DNA from: Calothrix sp. FI2-JRJ7
Lineage (GTDB): Bacteria; Cyanobacteriota; Cyanobacteriia; Cyanobacteriales; Nostocaceae
Assembly (NCBI GenBank): GCA_019359675.1
Contig: JAHHGX010000091.1
Span: 186,001 to 250,000, forward strand
Length of the DNA: 64,000 nt
Direction of reading: 5' to 3'
Shown: in pieces, positions 62,601-64,000 of the stretch
How the letters are laid out: each line of letters begins with the position of its first letter
Numbering within the stretch: position 1 is the first letter of the stretch
Position numbers and translations under genes: made by a program
The notes under the pieces: generated by a model
Seen by the model: only the letters and a program-made list of their open reading frames with translations
Database searches by the model: none
What the model was told of the DNA's origin: nothing

Positions 62601-63773
62601 ATGCAAACAATTACTAGAGAAGAAATTAAAGCACTACTTGAACAGTCCAAGCAAAACTCCATATCTATATATATGCCAACACACCCAGCAGGGCCGGAGG
62701 TGCGACAAGACCCAATTAGATTTAAAAATTTAATCAAAGAAGCTGAAGCGCGCTTAATTGAGGCAGGTCTAGAAGAACAAGAAGCGAATGCACTTCTTAA
62801 AAAAGCTCACGAACTTGATAACGCTGAATTTTGGGAACAATTAGGTGAGCGAGGACTGGCTATTTTTATTTCCACTGATACTTTTCGTTACTATGCGCTG
62901 CCGTTAGAGTTTGATGAGTTAGTAGTTGTCACCGACCGCTTTCACGTCAAACCGTTACTCCGTATGTTGAATGGTAACGGGCGTTTTTATATCTTGACGT
63001 TGAGCCAAAAAGAGGTGAAGTTTTTTGAAGCTACACGCTATAGCATTCAACAGGTCGAAATTGAAAATATGCCCAAAAGTCTTGATGAAGCACTCAACTA
63101 TGACGAGGATGCTCAAGATGGGCAGTTCCGCATTGCCACATCAAAAGGTGGAACTGCTAATGCAGCTGTACAACCCGGTTCATTTCATGGTCAAGGAAGT
63201 CCTGACCAAGACAAACATCAAGCCGATATTTTGCAATTTTTCTACCTCATTGACGGCGCCCTGCACGACAAACTTCATGAGGATACGGCGCCTATGGTAT
63301 TAGCAGGGGTTGAATATTTATTACCGTTGTATCGTTCGGCAAGTAGTTACAAATATGTACTTGAGGAAGGTATTACCGGAAACGTCAAAATTGAAAGTCC
63401 CCAGGAATTACACGCACAAGCTTGGACTATCGTCGAGCCTTATTTCCACCAATCGCAACAAGAAGTTTTAGAACGATTCCACGAGTTGTATGGTAGCAAC
63501 AGTGGCAAAGCATCAAACAATATCAAAGAAATTGTATCTGCTGCATATTATCAGCGTATTGATTCTTTGTTAGTTGCAGTTGGAGAGCAGCAATGGGGAT
63601 TATTTGACCCGTCAAGTGAGACAGTTTACTTGCATCCAGAAGAGGAAACTGGTGATGAAGATTTACTAGATTTGGCAGCAGCGCATACCTTATTAAATGG
63701 TGGCACAGTTTACGCGGTTGAACCCCAAGAAGTACCTTACAGCACACCAGTTGCAGCCATTTTTAGATACTAA
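62601..63773 (+). CDS. Bacterial archaeo-eukaryotic release factor family 3 (baeRF3-like) protein
   Basis: 390 residues from the ATG at 62601 (GAGGGAAG before it); a TTG nine codons upstream is less likely. MQTITREEIKALLEQSKQNS, SIYMPTHPAGPEVRQDPIRF and KNLIKEAEARLIEAGLEEQE form the N-terminal domain. RFHVKPLLRMLNGNGRFYIL and TLSQKEVKFFEATRYSIQQV are the eRF1 domain 2-like part. The C-terminal half has an eRF1 domain 3/L7Ae-like fold (VSAAYYQRIDSLLVAVGEQQ, AAHTLLNGGTVYAVEPQEVP). Such proteins are thought to act on stalled ribosomes or tRNA; no GGQ motif is visible in its usual place. The family call is by pattern memory. Confidence 0.75.
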   Translation: MQTITREEIKALLEQSKQNSISIYMPTHPAGPEVRQDPIRFKNLIKEAEARLIEAGLEEQEANALLKKAHELDNAEFWEQLGERGLAIFISTDTFRYYALPLEFDELVVVTDRFHVKPLLRMLNGNGRFYILTLSQKEVKFFEATRYSIQQVEIENMPKSLDEALNYDEDAQDGQFRIATSKGGTANAAVQPGSFHGQGSPDQDKHQADILQFFYLIDGALHDKLHEDTAPMVLAGVEYLLPLYRSASSYKYVLEEGITGNVKIESPQELHAQAWTIVEPYFHQSQQEVLERFHELYGSNSGKASNNIKEIVSAAYYQRIDSLLVAVGEQQWGLFDPSSETVYLHPEEETGDEDLLDLAAAHTLLNGGTVYAVEPQEVPYSTPVAAIFRY

Positions 63774-63795
63774 TAGTTAGGAGTTATGAGTTATA

Positions 63796-63932
63796 CAGCA
63801 GATTGCAGGTTGGTGAGGTACAGTAATTGAAAAATGTCTAAAATGTTAGTAATTAATCAAATTAGGTAGAGTTTCTATTTTACCTATTTATACGACAAAT
63901 ATTGGTGTACCTCATTTACTCGCAATCTGCTG
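63796..63932. mobile_element. MITE-like element with terminal inverted repeats and TA flanks
   Basis: About 137 bases with imperfect 26-base ends: CAGCAGATTGC plus GAGGTAC on the left and the complementary GTACCTC plus GCAATCTGCTG on the right. Both ends abut TA (63794-63795 and 63933-63934), as left by IS630/Tc1-mariner transposases. The interior is AT-rich and non-coding. It is inserted in an AGTTATGAGTTA repeat. Confidence 0.65.
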
Positions 63933-64000
63933 TAAGTTATGAGTTAACACTTCGCGCCTCATAACTCATAGCTTTTTCTTCTTGCCGCTTCTAAAATAAT

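Noticed and set aside
63959-64000. Possible C-terminal codons of a minus-strand gene (IILEAARRKSYEL)
   Set aside because: Only 13 codons to the window edge, ending inside a repeat; cannot be supported without the neighbouring sequence.
1-64000. CRISPR arrays, rRNA genes, complete insertion sequences, prophage genes
   Set aside because: I found no regularly spaced direct repeats with unique spacers, no rRNA text, and no transposase, integrase or phage structural frames.

Overview
This window is chromosomal DNA from a filamentous, very probably heterocyst-forming cyanobacterium (Nostocales type). The evidence is the gene set: the Rubisco assembly factor Raf1, phylloquinone methyltransferase MenG, an MPBQ/MSBQ methyltransferase, a Ycf37-like photosystem I assembly factor, a phytochrome with its response regulator, an SLH/OprB-type iron uptake porin and a cyanobacterial-type gshA. 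A 72-codon gene at 38832-39050 also encodes an RGSGR peptide of the PatX kind. Base composition is low to moderate GC. The window is dense in the palindrome GGCGCC (about 115 copies counted by eye), whereas I saw no copy of the classical cyanobacterial palindrome GCGATCGC.

Layout. 1-3154: the end of a non-ribosomal peptide synthetase (adenylation end, carrier, thioesterase), convergent with an ATP-grasp peptide-ligase-like gene. 3155-12237: housekeeping and accessory genes (two-domain SDR, DUF445 protein, menG, EamA transporter, REC-GAF regulator, raf1), with long repeat-rich spacers and one probable small gene or relic at 5611-5826. 12238-20166: a frameshifted small gene, a GT39-type glycosyltransferase, a UvrD-like helicase, an SDR, an AraC regulator and a hybrid kinase. 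20659-22776: rpmI-rplT, a periplasmic solute-binding protein and the Ycf37-like TPR protein. 22798-33064: a DMFase-beta-like exported protein, a three-gene set (glycosyltransferase, TVP38/VTT protein, MerA-like flavoprotein), PhoD-like phosphatase, a methyltransferase, a retropepsin-like protein with CrcB, and HtpX.

33575-39050: a WD40 propeller protein with a large unknown N-terminal region, a small exported beta-rich protein, an FAD oxidoreductase carrying an in-frame palindromic repeat, and patX behind an NtcA-type site and a DIF1-type TCCGGA box. 40158-46342: a LabA-like NYN protein, convergent with a light-signalling cluster transcribed FHA protein, phytochrome, Rcp1-like regulator, REC-GAF-histidine kinase. 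46717-53721: MscS channel, HDAC-family amidohydrolase, gshA, trmL, and a LysM/M23 cell-wall hydrolase with a long structured leader. 53931-64000: elongator tRNA-Met(CAU), two unknown genes, MPBQ methyltransferase, Hsp20, iron porin, a Pro-rich octapeptide-repeat protein, DUF1361 protein, an archaeo-eukaryotic release-factor-like protein, and a MITE-like element.

The strongest find is the patX locus with its two promoter motifs, which ties this otherwise ordinary stretch to heterocyst patterning. The second theme is repeat biology: several families of short palindromes sit between genes, act as probable terminators, and in at least three places have become part of coding sequence.
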